This document shows, in pieces, positions 34,229-42,390 of a stretch of 64,000 nucleotides of DNA. The position numbers were made by a program, and so were the translations under genes. Location of the stretch: positions 62,001 to 126,000 of the forward strand of contig NZ_FOYZ01000002.1 of assembly GCF_900112775.1 (NCBI RefSeq), in the 5' to 3' direction. Source of the stretch: Anaeromicropila populeti (GTDB lineage: Bacteria > Bacillota > Clostridia > Lachnospirales > Lachnospiraceae). How positions within the stretch are numbered: position 1 is the first letter of the stretch; every line of letters starts with the position of its first letter. The notes beneath the pieces are model-generated. The model was not told the DNA's origin and searched no databases. It saw nothing but the letters and a program-made list of their open reading frames with translations.

Positions 34229-35563
34229 ATGGATGAGGCACTAATTAAACGTATTCTCCCTCACAGCAGTGAGGCGGAACAATCAGTGATTGGTTCTATG
34301 ATTATGGACAGGGATGCTATTATTACCGCTTCTGAAATCATAACAGAGGAAGATTTTTATCAGAAGCAGTATGCAGTTTTGTTTGAAGCAATGCTGGAGC
34401 TGAATAGTGAAGGTAAACCAGTTGATTTGATTACGTTGCAGAATAAATTGAAGGAAAAAAATGTGCCCCCCGAGTTATGTAGTATAGATTTTATTCGTGA
34501 ACTTGTAACAGCAGTTCCTACGTCTGCAAATGTAAAACATTATGCAACTATTGTAAAAGAGAAAGCAGTTTTAAGACGATTGATTAAGGTAACAGAAGGG
34601 ATTACCAATCAATGTTATATTAATAATGCCTCTGTAGAAGAAATTCTTGAGGACACAGAGAAGCAGATTTTTGATATTGTACAAAATAGAGGTTCTACTG
34701 ATTTTGTTAGTATTCAGGAAATTGTAATAGAGGCAATTGAAAATATTGAGGCCGCATCCCGTAATAAAGGGACGGTGACAGGAATAGCAACAGGCTTTTA
34801 CGATTTGGACTATAAAACCTCTGGGTTACAGCCTTCTGATTTAATCTTAGTGGCTGCCAGACCGTCTATGGGAAAGACGGCATTTGTCCTTAATGTAGCA
34901 GAATATGTAGCTTTAAAGCTAAATGTTACAACAGCAATTTTTAGTTTGGAAATGTCTAAGGAACAATTAGTAAAGCGTATTTTATCTATGAACTCTAAGG
35001 TAGATTCCCAGGCAATTCGAAGTGGGGAATTGCAGGATGATGACTGGGTAAAGCTGGTTGAAAGTGCAAACCTGATTGGTAGTTCCAATTTAATAATAGA
35101 TGATACACCAGGGATATCCATTGCTGAACTGCGTTCAAAATGCAGAAAATTTAAGCTGGAAAAGAATCTGGGTATTGTAATCATTGATTACCTGCAATTG
35201 ATGTCAGGAAGTAAAAAAAGTGAATCACGACAGCAGGAGATTTCAGAAATATCCCGTTCCTTAAAGGCGTTAGCTCGTGAAATACAGGCACCGGTTATTG
35301 CACTTTCTCAGCTAAGCCGTGCGGTGGAGCAGCGCCCAGATAAACGTCCTATGCTGTCTGATTTGAGAGAATCTGGAGCTATTGAGCAGGATGCAGACGT
35401 AGTAATGTTTATTTATCGTGATGATTATTATAATCATGACTCAGAGGATGCAGGTATTTCAGAAATTATTATTGGAAAGCAAAGAAATGGTCCTACTGGA
35501 ACAGTAAAGCTTGCTTGGCTGTCTCAATTTACTAAATTTGCAAACCTAGAACGAAACAGGTAG
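34229..35563 (+). CDS. dnaB: replicative DNA helicase
   Basis: I place the start at ATG 34229, six bases after AAAGGTG; GTG 34220 lies in the ribosome site. The 444-residue protein has the N-terminal helical domain (PHSSEAEQSVIGSM) and a RecA-like motor with Walker A ARPSMGKTAF, the Walker B strand IVIIDYLQLM, and an arginine-finger region near the end (IIGKQRNGPTG). It unwinds DNA at the fork as a hexamer. Its stop codon lies in the loop of the operon terminator. Confidence 0.96.
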   Translation: MDEALIKRILPHSSEAEQSVIGSMIMDRDAIITASEIITEEDFYQKQYAVLFEAMLELNSEGKPVDLITLQNKLKEKNVPPELCSIDFIRELVTAVPTSANVKHYATIVKEKAVLRRLIKVTEGITNQCYINNASVEEILEDTEKQIFDIVQNRGSTDFVSIQEIVIEAIENIEAASRNKGTVTGIATGFYDLDYKTSGLQPSDLILVAARPSMGKTAFVLNVAEYVALKLNVTTAIFSLEMSKEQLVKRILSMNSKVDSQAIRSGELQDDDWVKLVESANLIGSSNLIIDDTPGISIAELRSKCRKFKLEKNLGIVIIDYLQLMSGSKKSESRQQEISEISRSLKALAREIQAPVIALSQLSRAVEQRPDKRPMLSDLRESGAIEQDADVVMFIYRDDYYNHDSEDAGISEIIIGKQRNGPTGTVKLAWLSQFTKFANLERNR

Positions 35564-35575
35564 GTTTCGTTTTTC
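35550..35575 (+). terminator. terminator overlapping the dnaB stop codon
   Basis: AACGAAAC (35550-35557) pairs perfectly with GTTTCGTT (35564-35571), followed by T. The stop codon TAG is in the loop. Confidence 0.85.
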
Positions 35576-35670
35576 TTATCCTTACTGGATATGCTGTCAT
35601 AAATGAGTCAGGTGTGTGGAATAGGGTAAATATATGTCTACATTTTTTATGTATAATTTTGGAAAATGTA

Positions 35671-35698
35671 TTGAAAACAAGAAAAGCTATGGTATAAT
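35671..35698 (+). promoter_or_regulatory. promoter of the MerR-type regulator
   Basis: TTGAAA (35671-35676), 16 bases and TATAAT (35693-35698) with an extended -10 TG. Confidence 0.75.
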
Positions 35699-35739
35699 GT
35701 AGTAAGTGGAAAAAATTTACATTTACTAGGAGGAGTATC

Positions 35740-36459
35740 ATGAGCCAAATTAGATACATTATTTCAGATGCGTCGAAAAAAATAGATGTGGAACCGCATG
35801 TTTTAAGGTACTGGGAAGATGAATTGGGAATTAAGATACCTAGAAATGAAATGGGGCATCGATATTATCGTGAACAGGATATTGAGATGTTTAAGGGGAT
35901 TAAGCTGTTAAAAGAGCAGGGATTTCAACTTCGTGCCATAAAAATGGTTTTATCGGACATTTCAAAAATTGGACAACTTGATGAAAAAAGTATGTCAATG
36001 TTAAAGGATGAATTAAATGCTCAAGTACTTACTCTTGAACAAACAGCTAGTGAGCAGGTTTTAAAGGAATGCTTGGAAGAGGTTGGACAAGCCCTTGAAG
36101 AGGAAAATGAAAGATGTTATAATGGGCTGAGTCATAAAGAAGAGGAATTATTTCCTCCTGAAGAAGATAAAATGACCCAGTTTAAGGTGATAATGAGTAC
36201 GTTAATTATGGACGCTTTACGCGAAAATAATAAAGAGCTTTCAGGGGTTGTGGGTACAGTAGTGTCGGAAAGTGTTTTGAAAGAAATGGATTATATGATG
36301 CGTATGAAAGAGGAACGGGAAGAAGAGCGCTTTAAGAAGCTTGATGAAGCAATTCGTTCCAGGCAAAAATCCAGAAGAGAAGTTGCTGCAACAGAAGAAA
36401 AGGAAAAAAAGAAAAAGAAAGGCTTTTTTTCAAAAAAGAAAAAAAGTGATGCCGTATAA
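35740..36459 (+). CDS. MerR family transcriptional regulator
   Basis: The 239-residue protein begins with a MerR winged helix (KKIDVEPHVLRYWEDE, GHRYYREQDIEMF, LLKEQGFQLRAIK). The long C-terminal part is predicted coiled coil and ends in a very lysine-rich tail (KKKKKGFFSKKKK), with no effector domain I recognise. AGGAGGAG precedes the ATG. It is a single gene; targets are unknown. The basic tail could aid DNA or membrane contact. Confidence 0.88.
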   Translation: MSQIRYIISDASKKIDVEPHVLRYWEDELGIKIPRNEMGHRYYREQDIEMFKGIKLLKEQGFQLRAIKMVLSDISKIGQLDEKSMSMLKDELNAQVLTLEQTASEQVLKECLEEVGQALEEENERCYNGLSHKEEELFPPEEDKMTQFKVIMSTLIMDALRENNKELSGVVGTVVSESVLKEMDYMMRMKEEREEERFKKLDEAIRSRQKSRREVAATEEKEKKKKKGFFSKKKKSDAV

Positions 36460-36467
36460 AAGTACAA

Positions 36468-36507
36468 TAATACCCTTAGGAGAACAAAAGAACTCTTAAG
36501 GGTATTA
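36468..36507. terminator. hairpin between convergent genes
   Basis: TAATACCCTTAGGAG pairs with CTCTTAAGGGTATTA with one mismatch. It is a strong stem of about 14 base pairs between the MerR gene and the convergent DUF1858 gene, with no long T run on either side. Confidence 0.65.
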
Positions 36508-36527
36508 TCATATAAATGACATTAAAA

Positions 36528-36731
36528 TTATGCTTCATTAAGTTTCTGATTTAAGGCATTCAAAAGCGCGTCTGGATCAATCCCATGAACCATGCAAGCT
36601 TCTTCTAAAGATTCACCCTGAGCGGAAGGACATCCAATACAATGCATTCCTGCTTCCATAAGCACTGGTATTAAGTCTTGGTTAATTTTAATAATTTCTG
36701 CAATCGTCATATTTTTTGTTATCTGAGCCAT
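36528..36731 (-). CDS. DUF1858 domain protein
   Basis: The 67-residue protein matches DUF1858: [20 protein letters not shown] followed by the CIGC cysteine pair and [25 protein letters not shown] precedes the ATG. Such domains occur alone or with hybrid-cluster and iron-repair proteins and may sense or carry redox groups; the function is not established. It is divergent from the ferredoxin gene. Confidence 0.9.
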   Translation of the reverse strand: MAQITKNMTIAEIIKINQDLIPVLMEAGMHCIGCPSAQGESLEEACMVHGIDPDALLNALNQKLNEA

Positions 36732-36841
36732 AGTGTTACCTCCTTTTGTATTAGCTTTAACAATTGTATATATTATATGTCACCACTATTGTGCCGTCAA
36801 GGAATTAATTTGTATTTATTGTGAAACATCATAGATAGTAC

Positions 36842-36870
36842 TTGTATTATTTTTATCAATATATTAAAAT
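36842..36870 (+). promoter_or_regulatory. promoter of the small ferredoxin gene
   Basis: TTGTAT (36842-36847), 17 bases and TAAAAT (36865-36870). A strong AAAAGGAGG ribosome site follows before 36902. Confidence 0.65.
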
Positions 36871-36883
36871 AGTATTATCATAA

Positions 36884-37069
<186 letters not shown>

Positions 37070-37116
37070 TTTGAAAATAAGATTGAATACAAAAGGTCTT
37101 GAAAAATAAAAATAAG

Positions 37117-37160
37117 AGTTGCATTTGTCATCTTACGCGTGTTGACGAATGCAACTTTTT
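37117..37160 (+). terminator. terminator of the ferredoxin gene
   Basis: AGTTGCATTTGTCA pairs with TGACGAATGCAACT with one G-U pair and is followed by TTTT. Confidence 0.88.
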
Positions 37161-37196
37161 ATATGATAGGATATATCTGCTTTAAAGAATAAATAT

Positions 37197-37242
37197 AAAG
37201 AGAGTACATGAAGTAATAGGTCACTACATGTACTCTCTTTTC
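37197..37242 (-). terminator. terminator of the MecA adaptor gene
   Basis: AAAGAGAGTACATG (37197-37210) and CATGTACTCTCTTT (37227-37240) form a 14-base-pair stem just beyond the adaptor gene's stop. It may work in both directions. Confidence 0.78.
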
Positions 37243-37255
37243 ATATTAGTAAGAG

Positions 37256-38038
37256 TTAAAGGGTGGCAAGAACTTGAATTGCCTTATCCTTAATAATTAA
37301 TTCAAAATGCTCATTAAAATATTCACTAGTTGCATAAGTAGTACGTTCTGATTTACCATATTCAGAAGTAATATTACAAATTTTATTAAACTCTTCTGGG
37401 CTATGCTCTGATTTATTTATGCTTAAGTAATATAATCCATTGACAGGATTTTTGTATACATGATTTACCCCATGATAAAAAGAGGATAAATGAATTGCCA
37501 ACGTACTTATTTCATTTAAACTGTGGAATGAAAATACTTTTGTCAAATCAGTTTTAATAGAAACTTCCTTTTTCACTGGTTCTTTTTCCTCTTCCTCTGT
37601 TGGAACAGTTGAAAATGAAATGCTGTCTTCCTCTTCATTCTTCCCTTCATTCTGCTCATCTAAAAGGTCATTTAGCTGGTCAAAACAGTTAATTATTTCA
37701 TCTGCATAGGCTTCGGATGAAACTTCTGTTTCGTTCTCCTCATCAACTTGATCAGGTGAAAACTTAGAAAATCTGGTATCTAATTCATCGGGATCTTCCA
37801 CTTTTGTAATTACTAATATTAAGCAATCTGAAGAAATCGGGATAGCTTCAATCATTAAAGGTATGTCATCTGCTTCAAAGCCAAATTCTGAGGAAGCCTG
37901 CTGCATCATTTCACGAAATAGAGCTTTTGCCTTTTCCGTTCCATAAGCTAACTCACTTATGCGAAGTTGTCTATCCACTAAATCATCTTTACTTAGGGTA
38001 CAGCGAATTTGATTATCACTTACTTTTTCGATTTTCAC
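37256..38038 (-). CDS. mecA: adaptor protein MecA (ClpC partner)
   Basis: The start is GTG 38038, preceded by GGAAGGATGTG. The 260-residue protein has the N-terminal substrate-binding domain (KIEKVSDNQIRC), an acidic linker (about residues 95-165), and the C-terminal domain that binds ClpC (FHSLNEISTLAIHL, then VNGLYYLSI). It delivers proteins to ClpCP for degradation, as in Bacillus competence control. It is unrelated to the staphylococcal methicillin-resistance gene of the same name. It is a single gene with its own promoter. Confidence 0.9.
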   Translation of the reverse strand: MKIEKVSDNQIRCTLSKDDLVDRQLRISELAYGTEKAKALFREMMQQASSEFGFEADDIPLMIEAIPISSDCLILVITKVEDPDELDTRFSKFSPDQVDEENETEVSSEAYADEIINCFDQLNDLLDEQNEGKNEEEDSISFSTVPTEEEEKEPVKKEVSIKTDLTKVFSFHSLNEISTLAIHLSSFYHGVNHVYKNPVNGLYYLSINKSEHSPEEFNKICNITSEYGKSERTTYATSEYFNEHFELIIKDKAIQVLATL

Positions 38039-38104
38039 TTAATCACATCCTTCCGATGTTTCATTTCTCTATTGAATACAATCTCAACACTCTTTCGTAT
38101 ACAA

Positions 38105-38133
38105 AGTATAATTTAAAAAATAGATAAAGTCAA
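38105..38133 (-). promoter_or_regulatory. promoter of the MecA gene
   Basis: On the minus strand, TTGACT (38133-38128), 17 bases and TATACT (38110-38105). Confidence 0.7.
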
Positions 38134-38257
38134 TTAGTTTTCGTTGGATACACTATAATAAATAGTAAAAATTACTAATTTTTTTGATGGGGGAAAGTGT
38201 GTAAAAATGTAACAAAGAATTATTAAAAAATTGGTAATTAATACAACAAAAAAAATA

Positions 38258-38286
38258 TTGCATATATTGGACGTTATCGTTATAAT
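38258..38286 (+). promoter_or_regulatory. promoter of the kinase/ParA/SAF cluster
   Basis: TTGCAT (38258-38263), 17 bases and consensus TATAAT (38281-38286). Transcription would start about 35 bases before the kinase ribosome site. Confidence 0.72.
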
Positions 38287-38327
38287 TTGGATATGGCATA
38301 TTTGAAAATTTTTTGAAAGGAGCAACT

Positions 38328-39686
38328 ACGTTAGAGAATGTTTGGTTTCAAAAGTACCGTATTATTTGTGAAATAGGTCACGGAGGTACGGCAGATGTGT
38401 TTTTAGCAGAACATATAGTATTACAATGTAAGCGTGCAATAAAAAGAATCTCTAAGTCACACCAGGCTTATGAACAGATTATGAATGAAATTGATGTTCT
38501 AAAGCGTCTAAAGCACTCCCATATTCCTATAATATATGATGTGGAAACAGATGAATTATATTCGTATATTATTGAGGAGTTTTTGGAAGGGCAGTCATTA
38601 AAAGCATTTCGGATAAATCATGGATTTCTTCGGGAAAATAGTATTAAATCATATGTTTTACAAATATGTGATGTAATTCAGTATTTACATCATTTTGAAG
38701 AAGGTATACTATATTTGGATTTGAAGCCAGATAATATTATAATTTGCAGGGGAAAAATTAAGCTGGTGGATTTTGGAACAGCAACATATAGGACGAGAAG
38801 AGATAATATGAAATTATCACTTGGTACAGCAGGTTATGCAGCACCAGAACAATATGAAGGCAAATTTTTTATTGATGAAAGAAGTGACATCTATAGTATT
38901 GGCGTGTTATTGTTCTTTTTAAAGACAGGTAAATCATATAATCCAGAGTTATTGTCTAAATATTTAGAAAGAAGGAGGCTATTTCAAAGCAAATTAGAAA
39001 TTATCATGGAAAGATGCTTGCGAAATGATCCGTCAAGACGATATCAATCAATCGAGCATTTGAAATGGGCACTTACACATCTAAAGGAACAAAAAAAATT
39101 TAATCAAACCGATTCAAATATGCCAGTAACAATTGCCGTGGCCGGTACACAGAGGCGCATTGGGACAACGCATTTTTCGTTTCTTTTAACGAATTATCTG
39201 CAAGAAAGTGAACTGGGAGCAATTTGTCTTGAATGTAATGAGCATAAGATATTAGCAAGCTGTTGGAATGCAGGTGCAGATATTCTGATTAAAGACGGAA
39301 CTTGTTTTTATAAGAATTGCCCAATAGGGGAGGAAAGTAAAGAAAATTCAAGTCAGTACTCTCAAAAATACTTTTATCAAGTAAAAGATTATGGAGAACT
39401 AACTAGCGATAATTTTATTGCGTACAAGGCGAACACATGGATGGTTCTAGTTATTGGAATAAAAGAGTGGGAACTGATGTATGCCACACCATGGGTAAAT
39501 AAGCTTTTTAATTATAAAAATATTGTTTTTGTTGTAAATTATTCTGATAAAGACGGTTTTCACCGTTATTCTAGAAGTAAAAAAAATAGTCGTTGTTTTC
39601 TAATGCCCTTTGTGGCAAATCCATTTCAACAAAAAATGCCACCAGAAGTAATAGAGTTTCTGGATAATATATGCCAGAGCTTCTAA
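38328..39686 (+). CDS. Ser/Thr protein kinase fused to a P-loop-like (ParA/TadZ-like) domain
   Basis: The only in-frame conventional start is TTG 38313, which lies before and overlaps the ribosome site. A perfect AAAGGAG (38316-38322) is instead five bases before ACG 38328, giving (M)LENVWFQKYRI. I use ACG as the likely start. Residues 8-265 are a Hanks kinase: glycine loop GHGGTADVF, lysine in CKRAIKRI, catalytic LYLDLKPDN (tyrosine and leucine replace the usual His-Arg), DFGTA, and APEQ. Residues 275-452 resemble a ParA/CpaE domain beginning AVAGTQRRIGTT, with an altered Walker A. No membrane segment or PASTA repeat is present. Confidence 0.85.
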   Translation, partial: TLENVWFQKYRIICEIGHGGTADVFLAEHIVLQCKRAIKRISKSHQAYEQIMNEIDVLKRLKHSHIPIIYDVETDELYSYIIEEFLEGQSLKAFRINHGFLRENSIKSYVLQICDVIQYLHHFEEGILYLDLKPDNIIICRGKIKLVDFGTATYRTRRDNMKLSLGTAGYAAPEQYEGKFFIDERSDIYSIGVLLFFLKTGKSYNPELLSKYLERRRLFQSKLEIIMERCLRNDPSRRYQSIEHLKWALTHLKEQKKFNQTDSNMPVTIAVAGTQRRIGTTHFSFLLTNYLQESELGAICLECNEHKILASCWNAGADILIKDGTCFYKNCPIGEESKENSSQYSQKYFYQVKDYGELTSDNFIAYKANTWMVLVIGIKEWELMYATPWVNKLFNYKNIVFVVNYSDKDGFHRYSRSKKNSRCFLMPFVANPFQQKMPPEVIEFLDNICQSF

Positions 39687-39741
39687 AAAGTCTATTTATT
39701 TGTTACGAGGAGTGATGGGTTGAAGAAAATATTTTAATGGT

Positions 39742-40320
39742 ATGACTAAAAAAGTAATAGGTGTAACTGGAACTCATCGGGGTGCAGGTGTTACGTTGTT
39801 TAGCGTAAATATGGCTGTATTTCTTAGTCAGGTCTGTGGCTTAAAAATAGCAGTTGTGGAAGTAAATAAGCACAATGATTTTTTGAAAATACAGATGGAA
39901 TTAAGCAAAGATGAAAAGGTTAAAGTAACAGATGAATATTTCTTGTTTCATTCTATTTGTTTTTATAAAAATGTTTCTCAAAAAAGTCTGCCTTCTCTGT
40001 TTAATGAAAATTATGACAGTTTTATTCTGGATCTGGGAAGTATGGAAACTTTATTAAAAGATGAATTTTTAAGGTGCAACCAAAAAATTGTAATGTGCAA
40101 TCTTGTAGAATGGAAAAGAGACAATCTAGAGCATTTCATGGAGGCATTTAAAGAAATTCAAGAAAAGAAGGGTTGGAATTTTATGGTCAACTTGTCAGGT
40201 AAGGAAATAGTACATGAACTTATATTAGAAAAGGGAGTTTTGCTTCAGCCTGTACCTGTTATTACAGACCCATTTATTATATCAAAGGAAATGAGCAGGT
40301 TGTATTATTTACTTTTGTAA
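39742..40320 (+). CDS. ParA/TadZ-like P-loop protein
   Basis: The 192-residue protein begins TKKVIGVTGTHRGAGVT, a divergent deviant Walker A, and has an aspartate-bearing strand FILDLGSME in the place of Walker B. It resembles the C-terminal half of the preceding kinase in layout, so the two are probably related domains. No good ribosome site precedes the ATG, apart from GAGGAG about 35 bases upstream with a tiny frame between. The setting between a kinase and a SAF protein recalls the TadZ/CpaE and CpaB genes of Tad pilus loci. The function is inferred. Confidence 0.72.
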   Translation: MTKKVIGVTGTHRGAGVTLFSVNMAVFLSQVCGLKIAVVEVNKHNDFLKIQMELSKDEKVKVTDEYFLFHSICFYKNVSQKSLPSLFNENYDSFILDLGSMETLLKDEFLRCNQKIVMCNLVEWKRDNLEHFMEAFKEIQEKKGWNFMVNLSGKEIVHELILEKGVLLQPVPVITDPFIISKEMSRLYYLLL

Positions 40321-40329
40321 GGAGGTTAT

Positions 40330-41253
40330 ATGACAAGTCTGAGAAAGAGAAAGAAGTGGCTGATTCGGGCAGGTCTTGTGGGTGGTGCTTTACTGGGAAT
40401 TCCTCTTAGCATTATTATGTTATATATTTTTAGAACCTGCTCTGAGAGGCAAGAAAGGGAAGAAAAGTCTGTCAGTAAGGTAACTGTGTGTCTATTGGCT
40501 AGAAAGCTTCTTCCAGGTGAAGAATTAAAGGAACAGGACATTTATAGGAAGGAGATGGAGGAAGGAAGCTGCTATATGGAAGAGATTTCTGTTAATAACC
40601 TTATTGGAAAAGCCGCCAGAATATCTTTAGAAAAGGATACCTTGTTATTAAAAGAGTTTTTTTATGATGCTGACAAGCCATCTGAAGATTTAAGACTCCA
40701 CCAGGTTACCTGGATAAGTTATACAGAAAAATTAAAGACAGGAGATTATGTTGATATTCGTATTTCATTTCCTAATGGAGCTGATTTTGTAGTACTATCC
40801 AAAAAGAAAATTCTAGATCTGTCTCCCAAAAAGCAAATGAGCGAAACAAATCAAGAGGCTAAAAGTGGACTGGAAAGTGTCGAAAGCTCACTTTGGTTTG
40901 AACTAAATGAAGAAGAGCTGTTACGTTTGTCCAGTGCAGGGTTTGATATTTTAAATCAGAAGGGAACTTATCTGTATGCCATCCAGTATACAGATTTTCA
41001 ACAGGAGGCTGCTAGGATCAATTATCCTGTTAATGAAGTGGTTGAAAAGATATTGAAGGAAGATCCTAATATTCTTATACTGCTTCAAGATACAGAGACA
41101 TTTGAATTACGATATTTAGTAGAAAATTTTGAAAGTTCACTTCTAAATGAAGAGGAAAATTCTTTAGAATCTGATGAAATCAGAGATGATAATACGGGTG
41201 ATGAGGTGATGGAAGAACAAAATGTAAATTCGGAGTATTTGTATTTTGACTAA
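40330..41253 (+). CDS. SAF-domain, CpaB-like membrane protein
   Basis: The 307-residue protein has one N-terminal membrane segment (about residues 15-35). A SAF domain follows (about 50-115: ARKLLPGEELKEQDI, LIGKAARISLEKDTLL), and then a domain with the RcpC/CpaB pattern TGDYVDIRISFPNG. AAGGAGG overlaps the upstream stop region. CpaB proteins support secretin assembly in Tad pili of diderms; monoderm homologues occur in clostridial Tad-like loci. The C terminus is very acidic. No pilin, TadA or TadB follows. Confidence 0.82.
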   Translation: MTSLRKRKKWLIRAGLVGGALLGIPLSIIMLYIFRTCSERQEREEKSVSKVTVCLLARKLLPGEELKEQDIYRKEMEEGSCYMEEISVNNLIGKAARISLEKDTLLLKEFFYDADKPSEDLRLHQVTWISYTEKLKTGDYVDIRISFPNGADFVVLSKKKILDLSPKKQMSETNQEAKSGLESVESSLWFELNEEELLRLSSAGFDILNQKGTYLYAIQYTDFQQEAARINYPVNEVVEKILKEDPNILILLQDTETFELRYLVENFESSLLNEEENSLESDEIRDDNTGDEVMEEQNVNSEYLYFD

Positions 41254-41353
41254 GTAGCAGCTGGAATATATGATGTATTGTCTCACAATAATATGATCAA
41301 ATTATCTTTTTCGGTTCTATGCACCTTCTAGCAAAATATAAGGAGTAATTTCG

Positions 41354-41572
41354 ATGGACAAGAAGAATGAGTGGGTTTTAAATTTTATTGAAGCTGCAAA
41401 TGATAAGGGGCTTCCGGTTACTATAAATGGAGTAGAATATGAAGCAGAGCAAAAAGTACATAAGCAGATAATTAAAGAAAAAGCAGATTATATGTCAGAT
41501 TATGTGACAGATGATAAAGGAAAGATTATTGAGCTAAGTTTTCACGAGATAAAAACAAATCATAAAAAATGA
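41354..41572 (+). CDS. small conserved-looking protein of unknown function
   Basis: The 72-residue protein is hydrophilic and charged (DKKNEWVLNFIEAAND, EADYMSDYVTDDKGK style acid/base mix) with no signal peptide. ATAAGGAG is well placed before the ATG. It comes 100 bases after the SAF gene and could be co-transcribed. I do not recognise a family. Confidence 0.7.
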   Translation: MDKKNEWVLNFIEAANDKGLPVTINGVEYEAEQKVHKQIIKEKADYMSDYVTDDKGKIIELSFHEIKTNHKK

Positions 41573-41576
41573 AAAG

Positions 41577-41635
41577 CCCTCTATGTTAGTAGCTTATAGT
41601 CTGAATTTTTATGCAATTGTAGTAAATATAGAGGG
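41577..41635 (+). terminator. weak hairpin after the small protein gene
   Basis: CCCTCTAT (41577-41584) pairs with ATAGAGGG (41628-41635) across a 43-base loop. The T-rich tract after it is broken, so termination is uncertain. Confidence 0.35.
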
Positions 41636-41672
41636 TTCTAATTGGTGAACTCTCTATATTTTTACGTTTTTC

Positions 41673-41702
41673 TTGTACAAAATAAAAACTTAGTGATATA
41701 AT
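41673..41702 (+). promoter_or_regulatory. promoter of the GH18/CwlD gene group
   Basis: TTGTAC (41673-41678), 18 bases and TATAAT (41697-41702) with an extended -10 TG. Confidence 0.65.
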
Positions 41703-41763
41703 GAGAAGAGCTTGTAAATTTATTGGAAGAAGAACAATTTAATTGTTGCAATCTTATGGGTGT

Positions 41764-42390
41764 ATGATGAAGTATAATATCGGAATTAAGGTTAGGCATA
41801 TTACACTAAGAAGAGCTGTTGAACTAGTAGCTACATGCTGTTTAATAATTGGTACGGTTTTACTTCTAATTTCAGGAATCGTATTAAATCCATTTGAAAT
41901 TAAAACAGTAAAAAGTGATAAGCAGATTGAAAAGGCATATTATGATGATATTAGCTATATTAAGTTAGAACAGCAGTCGTTAGACTTTTCAGGATATTAT
42001 AAAATGGACAAGGATGGAAAAATAGTATACAATTGCTATGTTGCTGAATTTGATGAAACAAAGTTTTTTGTATTTATTCCAAATGATAAGTCAGTAGATG
42101 AGAGTGGAAATGCCAAAGAAGAGTTAAAGGATTATAATTTAATCGGTAGATTAAAAGAAGATGAGAAATTGTTCGAGATGGTAGCAGAGGACTATCAATT
42201 ATCGGCAGAAGAAGTGAGAGATAAATATAATATATCGAGCATTATTATTGATGAAGCGGGAGCAAAAAGGCAGGAAGTAGGTTTTATCTGGATTACTTTA
42301 TTTACTTTATTATCTTCCTATTTCATTTATCTGGTGGTTCTGCTGTTTCGTGAAATTAAAATAGGAGGAACGAAGGATGAGAAAGAATAG
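41764..42390 (+). CDS. membrane protein with two membrane segments
   Basis: The 208-residue form starts at ATG 41764; a TTG start at 41743 is possible and neither has a good ribosome site. One membrane segment is near the N terminus (VATCCLIIGTVLLLISGIV) and one near the C terminus (IWITLFTLLSSYFIYLVVLLF). They enclose an extracytoplasmic region of about 130 residues rich in Lys, Asp and Glu. I do not recognise the family. It overlaps the GH18 gene by 14 bases, so the two are coupled. Confidence 0.7.
   Translation: MMKYNIGIKVRHITLRRAVELVATCCLIIGTVLLLISGIVLNPFEIKTVKSDKQIEKAYYDDISYIKLEQQSLDFSGYYKMDKDGKIVYNCYVAEFDETKFFVFIPNDKSVDESGNAKEELKDYNLIGRLKEDEKLFEMVAEDYQLSAEEVRDKYNISSIIIDEAGAKRQEVGFIWITLFTLLSSYFIYLVVLLFREIKIGGTKDEKE

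Noticed and set aside
37256-38038. Methicillin-resistance meaning of mecA, because a BlaI/BlaR pair is in the window
   Set aside because: The protein is the ClpC adaptor and not a penicillin-binding protein; it lies 7 kb from the BlaR-type gene in its own transcription unit.
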